Source of the DNA: Microbacterium radiodurans
GTDB taxonomy: Bacteria; Actinomycetota; Actinomycetes; Actinomycetales; Microbacteriaceae
Length of the DNA: 64,000 nucleotides
Direction of reading: 5' to 3'
Assembly (NCBI RefSeq): GCF_008710705.1
Contig: NZ_VYRZ01000002.1
Coordinates: 186,001-250,000, forward strand
The notes under the pieces are model-generated. The model ran no database searches. It was not told where the DNA came from and saw nothing but the letters and a program-made list of their open reading frames with translations. Positions 55,575 to 64,000 of this stretch are shown piece by piece (position 1 is the stretch's first letter; each line of letters opens with the position of its first letter). The position numbers and the translations under genes are program-made.

Positions 55575-56351
55575 GTGCTGGCCGGTCTCACGGCCGGCGC
55601 CGTCGAGGATGCCGAGGCCCGTGCGGCCGATCGCCCCCTCGCCGTCGTCGAGCGCGCCGCGCTAGCGCAGCCGCCCGCCCGCGACGCCCTCGCGGCGCTC
55701 GCACCCGCAGACCGGGTGAGGATCATCGCCGAGGTCAAGCGCGCCAGCCCGTCGCGCGGCGACCTCGCAGCGATTCCCGATCCCGCCCTCCAGGCCCGCC
55801 GCTACGAAGAAGGCGGCGCCGCGGTCATCTCGGTCCTCACCGAGGGACGCAGGTTCAAGGGGAGCCTCGCGGACCTCGAGTCCGTGAGGGATGCCGTCGA
55901 GCTGCCCGTCCTGCGGAAGGATTTCATCGCCACGCCGTATCAGGTGCTCGAGGCCCGCGCGTCCGGCGCGGACCTCGTGCTGCTGATCGTCGCCGCGCTC
56001 GAGCAGCCGGTCCTCGCCCAGCTGCACGAGCTCGTGCTCGAGCTCGGGATGACGCCGCTCGTCGAGACGCACTCCCTCGAGGAGGTCCATCGGGCCGCGG
56101 ACGTCGGTGCCCGGCTCGTCGGGGTGAACGCCCGGAACCTGTCCACCTTCGAGCTCGATCGCGATCTGTTCGGACGCCTCGTCGACCATCTGCCGTCCGA
56201 CGCCGTCAAGATCGCCGAGTCGGCCGTGCTGACCCCGGCGGACGTCGCGCACTACCGCGCGGCGGGCGCCGACGCGGTCCTGATCGGCGAGGCGCTCGTC
56301 ACGGGCGATCCCGTCGCAACACTGCACGCGTTCCTGGAGGCCGGCGCATGA
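55575..56351 (+). CDS. trpC: indole-3-glycerol phosphate synthase
   Basis: The product is 258 residues with [15 protein letters not shown] (catalytic Glu and Lys), [29 protein letters not shown] and [11 protein letters not shown]. It makes indole glycerol phosphate in tryptophan synthesis. The GTG at 55575 has no obvious ribosome binding site and probably relies on coupling with the preceding gene. It overlaps trpB by 4 bp. Confidence 0.95.
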   Translation: MLAGLTAGAVEDAEARAADRPLAVVERAALAQPPARDALAALAPADRVRIIAEVKRASPSRGDLAAIPDPALQARRYEEGGAAVISVLTEGRRFKGSLADLESVRDAVELPVLRKDFIATPYQVLEARASGADLVLLIVAALEQPVLAQLHELVLELGMTPLVETHSLEEVHRAADVGARLVGVNARNLSTFELDRDLFGRLVDHLPSDAVKIAESAVLTPADVAHYRAAGADAVLIGEALVTGDPVATLHAFLEAGA

Positions 56352-57607
56352 GCCTGAGAGACCAGCACGGACCGTTCTTCGGCGAGTTCGGCGGGCGGTT
56401 CATGCCCGAGTCGCTCATCGCGGCGATCGACGAGCTCACCGCCGTCTACGAGACGGCGATGGCCGACCCGGCCTTCAGCGCCGAGCTGTCGCAGATCCTC
56501 GCGACGTACGCCGGACGCCCGTCGGCGCTCACCGAGGTGCCGCGCTTCGCCGCGCACGCCGGCGGCGCACGGGTCTTCCTCAAACGCGAGGATCTCAACC
56601 ACACCGGGTCGCACAAGATCAACAACGTCATCGGCCAGGCGCTGCTGACGAAGCGCCTGGGCAAGACGCGCGTCATCGCCGAGACGGGCGCCGGACAGCA
56701 CGGCGTCGCCACGGCCACCGCGGCGGCGCTGTTCGGATTCGACTGCACGATCTACATGGGCGAGGTCGACACCGAGCGTCAGGCGCTGAACGTCGCACGC
56801 ATGCGGCTGCTCGGGGCGGAGGTCATTCCGGTGACGACCGGGTCGCGGACGCTCAAGGACGCGATCAACGAGGCGTATCGCGACTGGGTCGCCTCGGTCG
56901 AGACGACCAACTACATCTTCGGCACCGCGGCGGGGCCCCACCCCTTCCCCGCGATGGTGCGCGACTTCCAGAAGATCATCTCCGAAGAGGCGCGGGAGCA
57001 GCTCCTGGCCGAGACCGGCCGCCTTCCCGACGCGGTCGTCGCCTGCGTCGGCGGCGGGTCGAACGCGATCGGGATGTTCGACGCGTTCCTCGACGACGAA
57101 TCGGTCGCGCTCTACGGCGTGGAGGCTGCCGGCGACGGCGTCGACACCGAACGCCACGCCGCCTCGATCGAGCGGGGACGTCCGGGCGTGCTCCACGGCG
57201 CCAAGACGTTCGTGCTCCAAGACGGCGACGGGCAGACCGTCGAGTCGCACTCGATCTCCGCGGGACTCGACTACCCGGGCGTCGGCCCGGAGCACGCGTG
57301 GCTCGCCTCGATCGGTCGGGCGCAGTACATCCCGGCCACCGACACCGAGGCGATGGAGGCGCTCCGCCTGCTCAGCCGCACCGAGGGCATCATCCCCGCC
57401 ATCGAATCCGCGCACGCACTCGCCGGCGCCCTGCGCATCGGACAGGAGCTCGGCTCCGACGCGATCATCGCGGTGAACCTCTCGGGTCGCGGCGACAAGG
57501 ACATGGACACGGCGGCGCGCTGGTTCCAGCTCTACGACGAGGGTGCGGAGCCGGTCGTCGAGCCGGAGCACGACGAGGCCGCCTCGGGTGAGGGAGTGGA
57601 GCTGTGA
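56348..57607 (+). CDS. trpB: tryptophan synthase beta subunit
   Basis: The product is 419 residues. The PLP Lys lies in [15 protein letters not shown], with [16 protein letters not shown] and the phosphate loop [12 protein letters not shown]. It joins indole with serine to form tryptophan. The 25-residue C-terminal acidic tail is an extension. It overlaps trpC and trpA by 4 bp. Confidence 0.97.
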   Translation: MSLRDQHGPFFGEFGGRFMPESLIAAIDELTAVYETAMADPAFSAELSQILATYAGRPSALTEVPRFAAHAGGARVFLKREDLNHTGSHKINNVIGQALLTKRLGKTRVIAETGAGQHGVATATAAALFGFDCTIYMGEVDTERQALNVARMRLLGAEVIPVTTGSRTLKDAINEAYRDWVASVETTNYIFGTAAGPHPFPAMVRDFQKIISEEAREQLLAETGRLPDAVVACVGGGSNAIGMFDAFLDDESVALYGVEAAGDGVDTERHAASIERGRPGVLHGAKTFVLQDGDGQTVESHSISAGLDYPGVGPEHAWLASIGRAQYIPATDTEAMEALRLLSRTEGIIPAIESAHALAGALRIGQELGSDAIIAVNLSGRGDKDMDTAARWFQLYDEGAEPVVEPEHDEAASGEGVEL

Positions 57608-58401
57608 CCGCCTCGCGCGTCGCGGCCGCCATCGACGCGGCCCACAGCGCCGGACGCGGCGCCTTCGTAGGTTACCTGCCGCTCGGCTTCCCGGACCTTC
57701 CGACGAGCATCGATGCCGCCGTCGCGCTGGCCGAGGCGGGCGCCGACGTCCTCGAGCTCGGCCCGCCCTACTCGGACCCGGTGATGGACGGCGTCGTCAT
57801 CCAGGAGGCGACGCAGACCGCGCTGGCCGCGGGGTTCCGACTCGCCGACACGTTCACAGCGGTTCGCGCGATCGCGGAGCGGGTCGATGTCCCGATCCTC
57901 GTCATGACGTACTGGAACCCCGTGCTGCAGTACGGCGTCGACCGCTTCGCCGACGACCTCGTCGCCGCGGGCGGAGCGGGGCTCATCACGCCCGACATCA
58001 CCCCGGACGCCGCTCCCGACTGGATCGCCGCATCCGAGCGGACCGGTCTCGATCGCGTCTTCCTCGCCGCACCGACCTCGACCGACGAGCGCCTGCGGAT
58101 GATCGTCGAGAACTCGACGGGTTTCGTCTACACCGTCTCCACGATGGGCATCACCGGGGAGCGGACCGAGCTCGATGCGGCTGCACGCGCCCTCGTCACC
58201 CGGCTGCGGGATGCCGGGGCCCGCCACGCGTGCGTCGGCATCGGCATCTCTTCGCCCGAGCAGGTGGCCGGCGTCGTCGAGTACGCCGACGGGGCCATCG
58301 TCGGCACGGCCCTGGTGCGTGCGCTCCGCGACGGCGGCGTCGACGGTCTCGCCGAGGCCGCGCGCGGCCTCGCCGCGGGTGCTGCTGCCCGCGCGGTCTA
58401 G
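57604..58401 (+). CDS. trpA: tryptophan synthase alpha subunit
   Basis: The product is 265 residues with [17 protein letters not shown] (catalytic Glu and Asp), [14 protein letters not shown] and [11 protein letters not shown]. It cleaves indole glycerol phosphate and passes indole to TrpB. The stop codon overlaps a TAGACT box that may serve lgt. Confidence 0.96.
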   Translation: MTASRVAAAIDAAHSAGRGAFVGYLPLGFPDLPTSIDAAVALAEAGADVLELGPPYSDPVMDGVVIQEATQTALAAGFRLADTFTAVRAIAERVDVPILVMTYWNPVLQYGVDRFADDLVAAGGAGLITPDITPDAAPDWIAASERTGLDRVFLAAPTSTDERLRMIVENSTGFVYTVSTMGITGERTELDAAARALVTRLRDAGARHACVGIGISSPEQVAGVVEYADGAIVGTALVRALRDGGVDGLAEAARGLAAGAAARAV

Positions 58402-58404
58402 ACT
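58399..58404 (+). promoter_or_regulatory. -10 box of a possible lgt promoter
   Basis: TAGACT begins with the TAG stop codon of trpA. It would start transcription near 58411, 35 nt before the lgt ATG, which has an AGGAAG ribosome binding site. Confidence 0.45.
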
Positions 58405-58445
58405 TTCCCGGTCGCCCCGACCACCGATACCCAGGAAGCGATCCG

Positions 58446-59435
58446 ATGATCCACGCCGCACACACGCTCGTCGCGAGCATTCCGAGCCCATCGGTCAGCT
58501 ACATCGACCTCGGTCCGATGCGCGTCCACTTCTACGCGCTGTGCATCATCGCCGGCATCATCGTCGCGACGCTCATCACGAATTACCGGCTGACCCGCCG
58601 CGGCGCCGAGCCGTGGGTCGTGATCGACATCGCCCTGCTGGCCGTCCCCCTCGCTCTCGTGGGGGCGCGCGTCTTCCACGTGCTGACCCACCCGGGCTTC
58701 TACTTCGGCGAGGGCAAGAACATCTGGGCGGTGTTCTTCATCTGGGAGGGCGGCATCGCCATCTTCGGCGCCCTCATCGGCGGCGCTGTCGGTGCGTACC
58801 TCGGATGCAAGTGGACCGGCATCCGGTTCTGGAGCTTCGCCGACGCCCTCGCGCCCGGTCTGCTTCTGGCGCAGGCGATGGGACGCTTCGGCAACTGGTT
58901 CAACCAGGAGCTCTTCGGCCTTCCCACCGATCTGCCGTGGGGGCTCGAGATCGACAGCAGCAACCCCGCGTTCCCGGCCGGCCTCGCCGCCGACACGCTG
59001 TTCCACCCCACCTTCCTGTACGAGGTGATCTGGAACGGCCTGGGCGTGCTCGTGCTCCTGTGGGTCGGCCGCAGCGCCTGGGCGCAGTGGGGGAAGCTCT
59101 TCGGCCTGTACCTCGTCTGGTACGGCGCCGGCCGCATCGTGTGGGAGTCGATCCGCATCGATCCGAGCGAGATCATCCTCGGTCTCCGCACGAACGTGTG
59201 GGCGGCCATCCTCGGCGTGCTCGTGGGCGTCGCGATCATCGTCGTGCAGTCCCGGCGTCACACCGGGGACGAGTCGTCGCCCTACCAGGCGGGTCGCGAG
59301 TGGGTGTCGCCGAGCGCGCTACAATCGCAGAGCACCGATGACTTCGTGGATCTGAGCGCACCCCCGACGCCCGAAGCTCTCACCGACGGTGCCACAACCG
59401 GCAGTGCCACAAGCACAGTCTCCGCGAAGCAGTAG
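58446..59435 (+). CDS. lgt: prolipoprotein diacylglyceryl transferase
   Basis: The product is 329 residues with seven transmembrane helices. The Lgt signature [16 protein letters not shown] and the catalytic His/Arg region ([23 protein letters not shown]) are intact. It transfers diacylglycerol to the lipobox Cys of lipoproteins. A polar tail of about 50 residues extends past the last helix. The position after trpA is conserved in actinobacteria. Confidence 0.95.
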   Translation: MIHAAHTLVASIPSPSVSYIDLGPMRVHFYALCIIAGIIVATLITNYRLTRRGAEPWVVIDIALLAVPLALVGARVFHVLTHPGFYFGEGKNIWAVFFIWEGGIAIFGALIGGAVGAYLGCKWTGIRFWSFADALAPGLLLAQAMGRFGNWFNQELFGLPTDLPWGLEIDSSNPAFPAGLAADTLFHPTFLYEVIWNGLGVLVLLWVGRSAWAQWGKLFGLYLVWYGAGRIVWESIRIDPSEIILGLRTNVWAAILGVLVGVAIIVVQSRRHTGDESSPYQAGREWVSPSALQSQSTDDFVDLSAPPTPEALTDGATTGSATSTVSAKQ

Positions 59436-59487
59436 TTCCCCAGGGCCGACGTCGTCCCGGTTCAGCACCAATGTGAGGACGGTCAGC

Positions 59488-62400
59488 ATGGCCTCGAGCC
59501 CTCGACCCGTAACGCCCGGATTCGGAGCCTTCCCCGCCAAGCAGGGCATGTACAACCCGGCATTCGAGAAGGATGCCTGCGGCCTGGCGATGGTCGCCAC
59601 GCTGCGTGGTGAAGCCGGCCACGACATCGTCGATCTCGCGCTGACGGCGCTCCGCAACCTCGAGCACCGCGGCGCCATCGGCTCCGACGCCGGCACGGGC
59701 GACGGCGCCGGCATCCTGACCCAGATGCCCGACGCGTTCCTGCGCGCGGTCGTCGACTTCGACCTGCCCCCCGTCGGCCAATACGCCGCGGGCATGGCCT
59801 TCCTGCCGCGCGACGCCGACGAGCGCGCCGCGCTCAAATCGGGTATCGAGCAGCTCGCCGCATCCGAAGGACTCGTCGTCCTCGGCTGGCGCGACGTGCC
59901 CACCGAGGATGACAATCTCGGCAAGCTCGCGTTCGCAGCGCGTCCGGTCTTCGAGCAGCTGTTCGTGTCGCGTCCCGCGGTCGGGGATGCGCCGGCGCTC
60001 TCGGGCATCGAGCTCGACCGCCGCGTCTACCGCCTGCGCAAGCGCGCGAAGCACGAGCAGGACGCGTACTTCGTGTCGCTCTCGAGCCGCACCCTCGGCT
60101 ACAAGGGCATGGTCACGACCCTGCAGCTCGAGCCGTTCTACCCCGACCTGCAGGACGAGCGCTTCGCCACCGAGCTCGCCGTCGTGCACTCGCGCTACTC
60201 GACGAACACCTTCCCGTCGTGGCCGCTCGCGCAGCCGCTGCGGATGCTGGCCCACAACGGCGAGATCAACACCGTGAAGGGCAACCGGAACTGGATGCGT
60301 GCGCGCCAGTCGCAGCTCGAGTCCGAGCTGCTCGGCGACGTGCGCCCGCTGCTGCCGATCTGCACCGACGGCGCGAGCGACTCGGCGTCGTTCGACGAGG
60401 TCCTCGAGCTCCTCACCCTCACCGGCCGGAGCCTTCCGCACGCCGTGATGATGATGGTGCCGGAGGCCTACGAGAAGCAGGCCGACATCGATCCCGACCT
60501 GCGGGCGTTCTACGACTACCACTCGATCCAGATGGAGCCGTGGGACGGTCCGGCCGCGCTCATCTTCACCGACGGCACGCTCGTCGGCGCCACGCTCGAC
60601 CGCAACGGCCTGCGCCCGGGCCGCTGGACCGAGACCACCGACGGGCTCGTCGTCATCGGCAGCGAGACCGGCGTGCTCGACTTCGCCCCCGAGCGCATCA
60701 AACGGCGCGGGCGCCTGCGTCCGGGACGCATGTTCGTCGTCGACACGGCACAGGGCCGCATCGTCGAGGACGACGAGATCAAGCGCGACCTCGCCACCCT
60801 GCACCCGTGGAAGCAGTGGCTCGACGCCGGGCGCGTCCGCCTCAAGGATCTCCCCGAGCGCGAGCACATCGTGCACCCGATCGCCTCGATCACCCGCCGT
60901 CAGCGCACATTCGGCTACACCGAGGAAGAGGTGCGCATCCTCCTGACCCCCATGGGGCAGGTCGGCGCCGAGCCGCTCGGTGCGATGGGCAGCGACACCC
61001 CGGTCGCCGTGCTGAGCGAGCGGCCACGGCTGCTGTTCGACTACTTCACGCAGCAGTTCGCGCAGGTCACCAACCCGCCGCTCGACTCGATCCGCGAGGA
61101 GGTCGTCACCTCGCTCTCGCTCGGGCTCGGTCCCGAGGCGAACCTGCTCTCGTGGGGCTCCAAGCACACGCGCACCGTGACACTCGACTTCCCGGTGATC
61201 GACAACGACGAGCTCGCGAAGATCCAGCACATCGACACCGCTCTCCCCGGGCGCTCGTCGGTCACGATCCGCGGGCTGTACCGCGTCGAGGCGGGGCACA
61301 AGGGGATGCAGAAGCGTCTCGCGCAGATGTGCGCCGAGGCCGACCAGGCGATCGAGGACGGGGCCGAGTTCCTCGTGCTCAGCGACCGCGACTCGAACAA
61401 GGACCTCGCGCCGATCCCGTCGCTGCTCATGCTCGCGGCGGTCCACCACCACCTCATCCGGCAGGAGACCCGGATGCGGGTGGGCCTGGTCGTCGAAGCG
61501 GGCGACGTGCGCGAGGTCCACCACGTCGCGACCCTCCTCGGGTACGGTGCGTCGGCGGTCAACCCGTACCTCGCGATGGAGACGGTCGAGTACCTCGTGC
61601 GCGCCGGATACATCACCGGCGTCGCTCCCGAGAAGGCCGTTCGGAACCTGATCTACGCGCTCGGCAAGGGCGTGCTGAAGATCATGTCGAAGATGGGCAT
61701 CTCCACGGTGTCGTCCTACGCCGGCGCGCAGGTCTTCGAGGCCGTCGGCCTGTCGCAGGAGTTCGTCACGAACTACTTCACCGGCACCGAGACGAAGCTC
61801 GGCGGCATCGGGATCGAGGTCATCGCGGCCGAGAACGCGGCCCGTCACGCCTACGCGTACCCGGAGGACGCCGCTGTGCGCGCGCACGAGCGGCTCTGGA
61901 CCGGCGGCGAGTACCAGTGGCGTCGAGACGGCGCACCGCACCTCTTCAACCCCGAGACGGTGTTCCGCCTGCAGCACGCGACGCGCACGCGTCGCTACGA
62001 CATCTTCCGCGAGTACACGAAGCTCGTCGACGACCAGGCCAGCGAGCTGAAGACGCTCCGCGGAATGTTCCGCCTGCGCACCGGCACGCGGCCGGCGGTG
62101 CCGATCGACGAGGTCGAGTCGGTCGCGTCGATCGTCAAGCGCTTCTCCACGGGAGCGATGAGCTACGGCTCGATCTCGCAGGAGGCGCACGAGACCCTCG
62201 CGATCGCGATGAACCGCCTCGGTGCGAAGTCGAACACGGGCGAGGGCGGCGAGGACGTCGACCGCCTGCTCGACCCCGAACGCCGCAGCGCCATCAAGCA
62301 GGTGGCGTCGGGCCGGTTCGGTGTGACGAGCATGTACCTGACCCACGCCGAGGACATCCAGATCAAGCTCGCGCAGGGCGCCAAGCCGGGCGAGGGCGGC

Positions 62401-64000
62401 CAGCTGCCCCCGGGCAAGGTGTACCCGTGGATCGCCCGCACCCGCGGCGGCACCCCGGGCGTCGGGCTCATCTCGCCGCCGCCGCACCACGACATCTACT
62501 CGATCGAGGATCTGAAGCAGCTGATCTTCGATCTGAAGCGCGCGAACCCGTCGGCGCGCGTCCACGTGAAGCTCGTCAGCCAGTCGGGCATCGGGGCGGT
62601 CGCCGCCGGCACGGCCAAGGCTCTCGCCGACGTGATCCTCGTGTCGGGTCACGACGGCGGAACGGGCGCGAGCCCGTTGAACTCGCTCAAGCACGCGGGG
62701 ACGCCGTGGGAGCTCGGTCTCGCCGAGACGCAGCAGACCCTGATGCTCAACGACATGCGCGACCGCGTCGTCGTGCAGGCCGACGGTCAGCTGAAGACCG
62801 GTCGCGATGTCGTCATCGCGGCGCTCCTGGGCGCCGAGGAGTTCGGCTTCGCCACGACCGCACTCGTCGTCGAGGGCTGCATCATGATGCGGGTCTGCCA
62901 CCTCGACACCTGCCCCGTGGGTGTCGCGACCCAGAACCCGGTGCTGCGCCAGCGCTTCACGGGCAAGCCCGAGTTCGTCGTCAACTTCATGGAGTTCGTC
63001 GCGCAGGAGGTGCGCGAGTACCTCGCCGAGCTCGGCTTCCGCTCGCTCGACGAGGCGATCGGCCGGAACGACGTGCTCGATGTCGACGGCGCGATCGAGC
63101 ATTGGAAGGCCCGCGGCCTCGACCTCGCGCCGATCCTCACCGGACCGGCCTTCGCCGAGGACGCCGCGCGCCGCCACCTGCGCGATCAGGATCACGAGCT
63201 GGACGAGCACTTCGACGTGCAGCTCATCGAGCGCGCCCAGGACGTCGTCGCGCACGGCGGCAGCATCCGCATCGACCTGCCGATCCGCAACACCGAACGC
63301 GCCGTCGGCACGATGCTCGGGAACCGCGTCACGCTCGCGCACGGGGAGAACGGCCTGCCGACGGACTCGATCGTCGTGTCGCTGACCGGTTCGGCCGGGC
63401 AGTCCTTCGGCGCCTTCCTGCCGTCGGGGATCACGCTCCGGCTCGAGGGCGACTCGAACGACTACGTCGGCAAGGGGCTCTCCGGTGGTCAGATCGTCGT
63501 GCGGCCGCCGCGCGGCGCCGTCTTCGACGCCTCGCAGAACGTCATCGCGGGCAATGTCATCGGCTACGGCGCCACGCAGGGGACCATGTTCCTGCGGGGT
63601 GTCGTGGGGGAGCGATTCCTCGTCCGGAACTCCGGCGCGACAGCGGTCGTCGAGGGTGTCGGCGACCACGCCCTGGAGTACATGACGGGCGGACTCGCGG
63701 TCATCCTCGGCGAGACCGGCCGCAACCTCGGCGCCGGCATGTCCGGCGGAAACGCCTACGTCTACCGGCTCGACCGGGCGAACGTGAACCGCGAAGCGAT
63801 CGCCAGCGGCGAGCTCGAGCTCGCCGAGATGGGGTCGGGCGACGTCGAGATGCTGCGCGACCTTCTCGAGCGGCACGTCGCCGAGACCGACTCCGAGCTC
63901 GCCGCCCGGCTGCTCGAGAACTTCGAGGACGAGGCGCAGAACTTCGTCCGTGTGGTGCCGCGGGATTACGCCGCGGTGCTCGAAACCCGTCAGACGGCGG
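59488..64000 (+). CDS. gltB: glutamate synthase large subunit (3' end cut by window edge)
   Basis: The frame runs 1504 codons to the window edge and lacks only the last few residues. After a 35-residue propeptide-like start comes the Ntn nucleophile in [16 protein letters not shown]. The glutaminase domain is followed by the central domain, the FMN-binding synthase domain ([31 protein letters not shown]), the 3Fe-4S cluster Cys in [13 protein letters not shown] (about residue 1135) and the GXGXG repeat domain. It makes glutamate from glutamine and 2-oxoglutarate with GltD, which probably follows. GAGGA precedes the ATG at 59488. Confidence 0.95.
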   Translation, partial: MASSPRPVTPGFGAFPAKQGMYNPAFEKDACGLAMVATLRGEAGHDIVDLALTALRNLEHRGAIGSDAGTGDGAGILTQMPDAFLRAVVDFDLPPVGQYAAGMAFLPRDADERAALKSGIEQLAASEGLVVLGWRDVPTEDDNLGKLAFAARPVFEQLFVSRPAVGDAPALSGIELDRRVYRLRKRAKHEQDAYFVSLSSRTLGYKGMVTTLQLEPFYPDLQDERFATELAVVHSRYSTNTFPSWPLAQPLRMLAHNGEINTVKGNRNWMRARQSQLESELLGDVRPLLPICTDGASDSASFDEVLELLTLTGRSLPHAVMMMVPEAYEKQADIDPDLRAFYDYHSIQMEPWDGPAALIFTDGTLVGATLDRNGLRPGRWTETTDGLVVIGSETGVLDFAPERIKRRGRLRPGRMFVVDTAQGRIVEDDEIKRDLATLHPWKQWLDAGRVRLKDLPEREHIVHPIASITRRQRTFGYTEEEVRILLTPMGQVGAEPLGAMGSDTPVAVLSERPRLLFDYFTQQFAQVTNPPLDSIREEVVTSLSLGLGPEANLLSWGSKHTRTVTLDFPVIDNDELAKIQHIDTALPGRSSVTIRGLYRVEAGHKGMQKRLAQMCAEADQAIEDGAEFLVLSDRDSNKDLAPIPSLLMLAAVHHHLIRQETRMRVGLVVEAGDVREVHHVATLLGYGASAVNPYLAMETVEYLVRAGYITGVAPEKAVRNLIYALGKGVLKIMSKMGISTVSSYAGAQVFEAVGLSQEFVTNYFTGTETKLGGIGIEVIAAENAARHAYAYPEDAAVRAHERLWTGGEYQWRRDGAPHLFNPETVFRLQHATRTRRYDIFREYTKLVDDQASELKTLRGMFRLRTGTRPAVPIDEVESVASIVKRFSTGAMSYGSISQEAHETLAIAMNRLGAKSNTGEGGEDVDRLLDPERRSAIKQVASGRFGVTSMYLTHAEDIQIKLAQGAKPGEGGQLPPGKVYPWIARTRGGTPGVGLISPPPHHDIYSIEDLKQLIFDLKRANPSARVHVKLVSQSGIGAVAAGTAKALADVILVSGHDGGTGASPLNSLKHAGTPWELGLAETQQTLMLNDMRDRVVVQADGQLKTGRDVVIAALLGAEEFGFATTALVVEGCIMMRVCHLDTCPVGVATQNPVLRQRFTGKPEFVVNFMEFVAQEVREYLAELGFRSLDEAIGRNDVLDVDGAIEHWKARGLDLAPILTGPAFAEDAARRHLRDQDHELDEHFDVQLIERAQDVVAHGGSIRIDLPIRNTERAVGTMLGNRVTLAHGENGLPTDSIVVSLTGSAGQSFGAFLPSGITLRLEGDSNDYVGKGLSGGQIVVRPPRGAVFDASQNVIAGNVIGYGATQGTMFLRGVVGERFLVRNSGATAVVEGVGDHALEYMTGGLAVILGETGRNLGAGMSGGNAYVYRLDRANVNREAIASGELELAEMGSGDVEMLRDLLERHVAETDSELAARLLENFEDEAQNFVRVVPRDYAAVLETRQTA

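Noticed and set aside
59380..63876. A 1498-codon open frame antisense to gltB
   Set aside because: It is a by-product of strong G/C third-position bias. The plus strand encodes a clearly conserved GltB, while the antisense product is Arg/Asp/Val-rich with no family.

Overview
The window is a dense piece of a high-GC actinobacterial chromosome. Leaderless GTG/ATG starts preceded by TANNNT boxes, 4-bp ATGA/GTGA gene overlaps and the gene families present point to Microbacteriaceae, most likely Microbacterium or a close relative. That assignment is inferred from gene content, not measured. I see 55 protein genes, two cut by the window ends. There are no tRNA, rRNA, CRISPR, insertion sequence or prophage genes, and no gap over 300 bp lacks a gene.

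Region 1 (1-23.8 kb) starts with the 5' part of a gamma-glutamyltransferase gene, an aminopeptidase P, an EEP-family hydrolase and a PHP phosphoesterase. It continues into a block that keeps the order of the M. tuberculosis Rv3211-Rv3193c neighbourhood: RhlE-like helicase, ferritin-like protein, DUF3107, AdnA-AdnB (the end-resection helicase-nuclease), a degenerate phosphotransferase-fold protein, NudC, UvrD2, a ThiF/cyclodehydratase-like protein, a zincin_2 protein, a PDZ-Lon (S16) protease and a UPF0182 membrane protein.

Region 2 (24.0-36.0 kb) is an isoprenoid supercluster. A complete mevalonate operon (mvaK1-mvaD-mvaK2-fni-hmgR-hmgS) and a C50-carotenoid operon (crtE-crtB-crtI-crtYe-crtYf-crtEb) both run leftwards. 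They are separated by a rightward MarR/CrtR-type regulator whose intergenic region with crtE holds a GCTAG-CTAGC palindrome. Together they could take acetyl-CoA to IPP/DMAPP, GGPP, lycopene and a decaprenoxanthin-like pigment.

Region 3 (36.1-51.7 kb) is the pyrimidine operon (pyrR with a consensus PyrR-binding leader, pyrB, pyrC, a small membrane protein, carA, carB, pyrF). It runs into gmk, here fused to a mycobacterial-type integration host factor, then rpoZ, metK, priA, fmt and rsmB.

Region 4 (51.7-64 kb) holds rpe, hisE-hisG-hisF-hisI, a Trp-operon membrane protein, a HGxxPAAW protein, trpC-trpB-trpA, lgt and most of gltB. trpE is absent from its usual place after hisI.

Most genes are conserved housekeeping genes. 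The points most worth a second look are the mIHF-guanylate kinase fusion, the joint mevalonate/carotenoid locus with its candidate CrtR operator, the pseudokinase-like protein beside AdnAB, the long convergent overlap between uvrD2 and the cyclodehydratase-like gene, and the repeated leaderless promoter pattern. I found no clearly undescribed multi-gene system.
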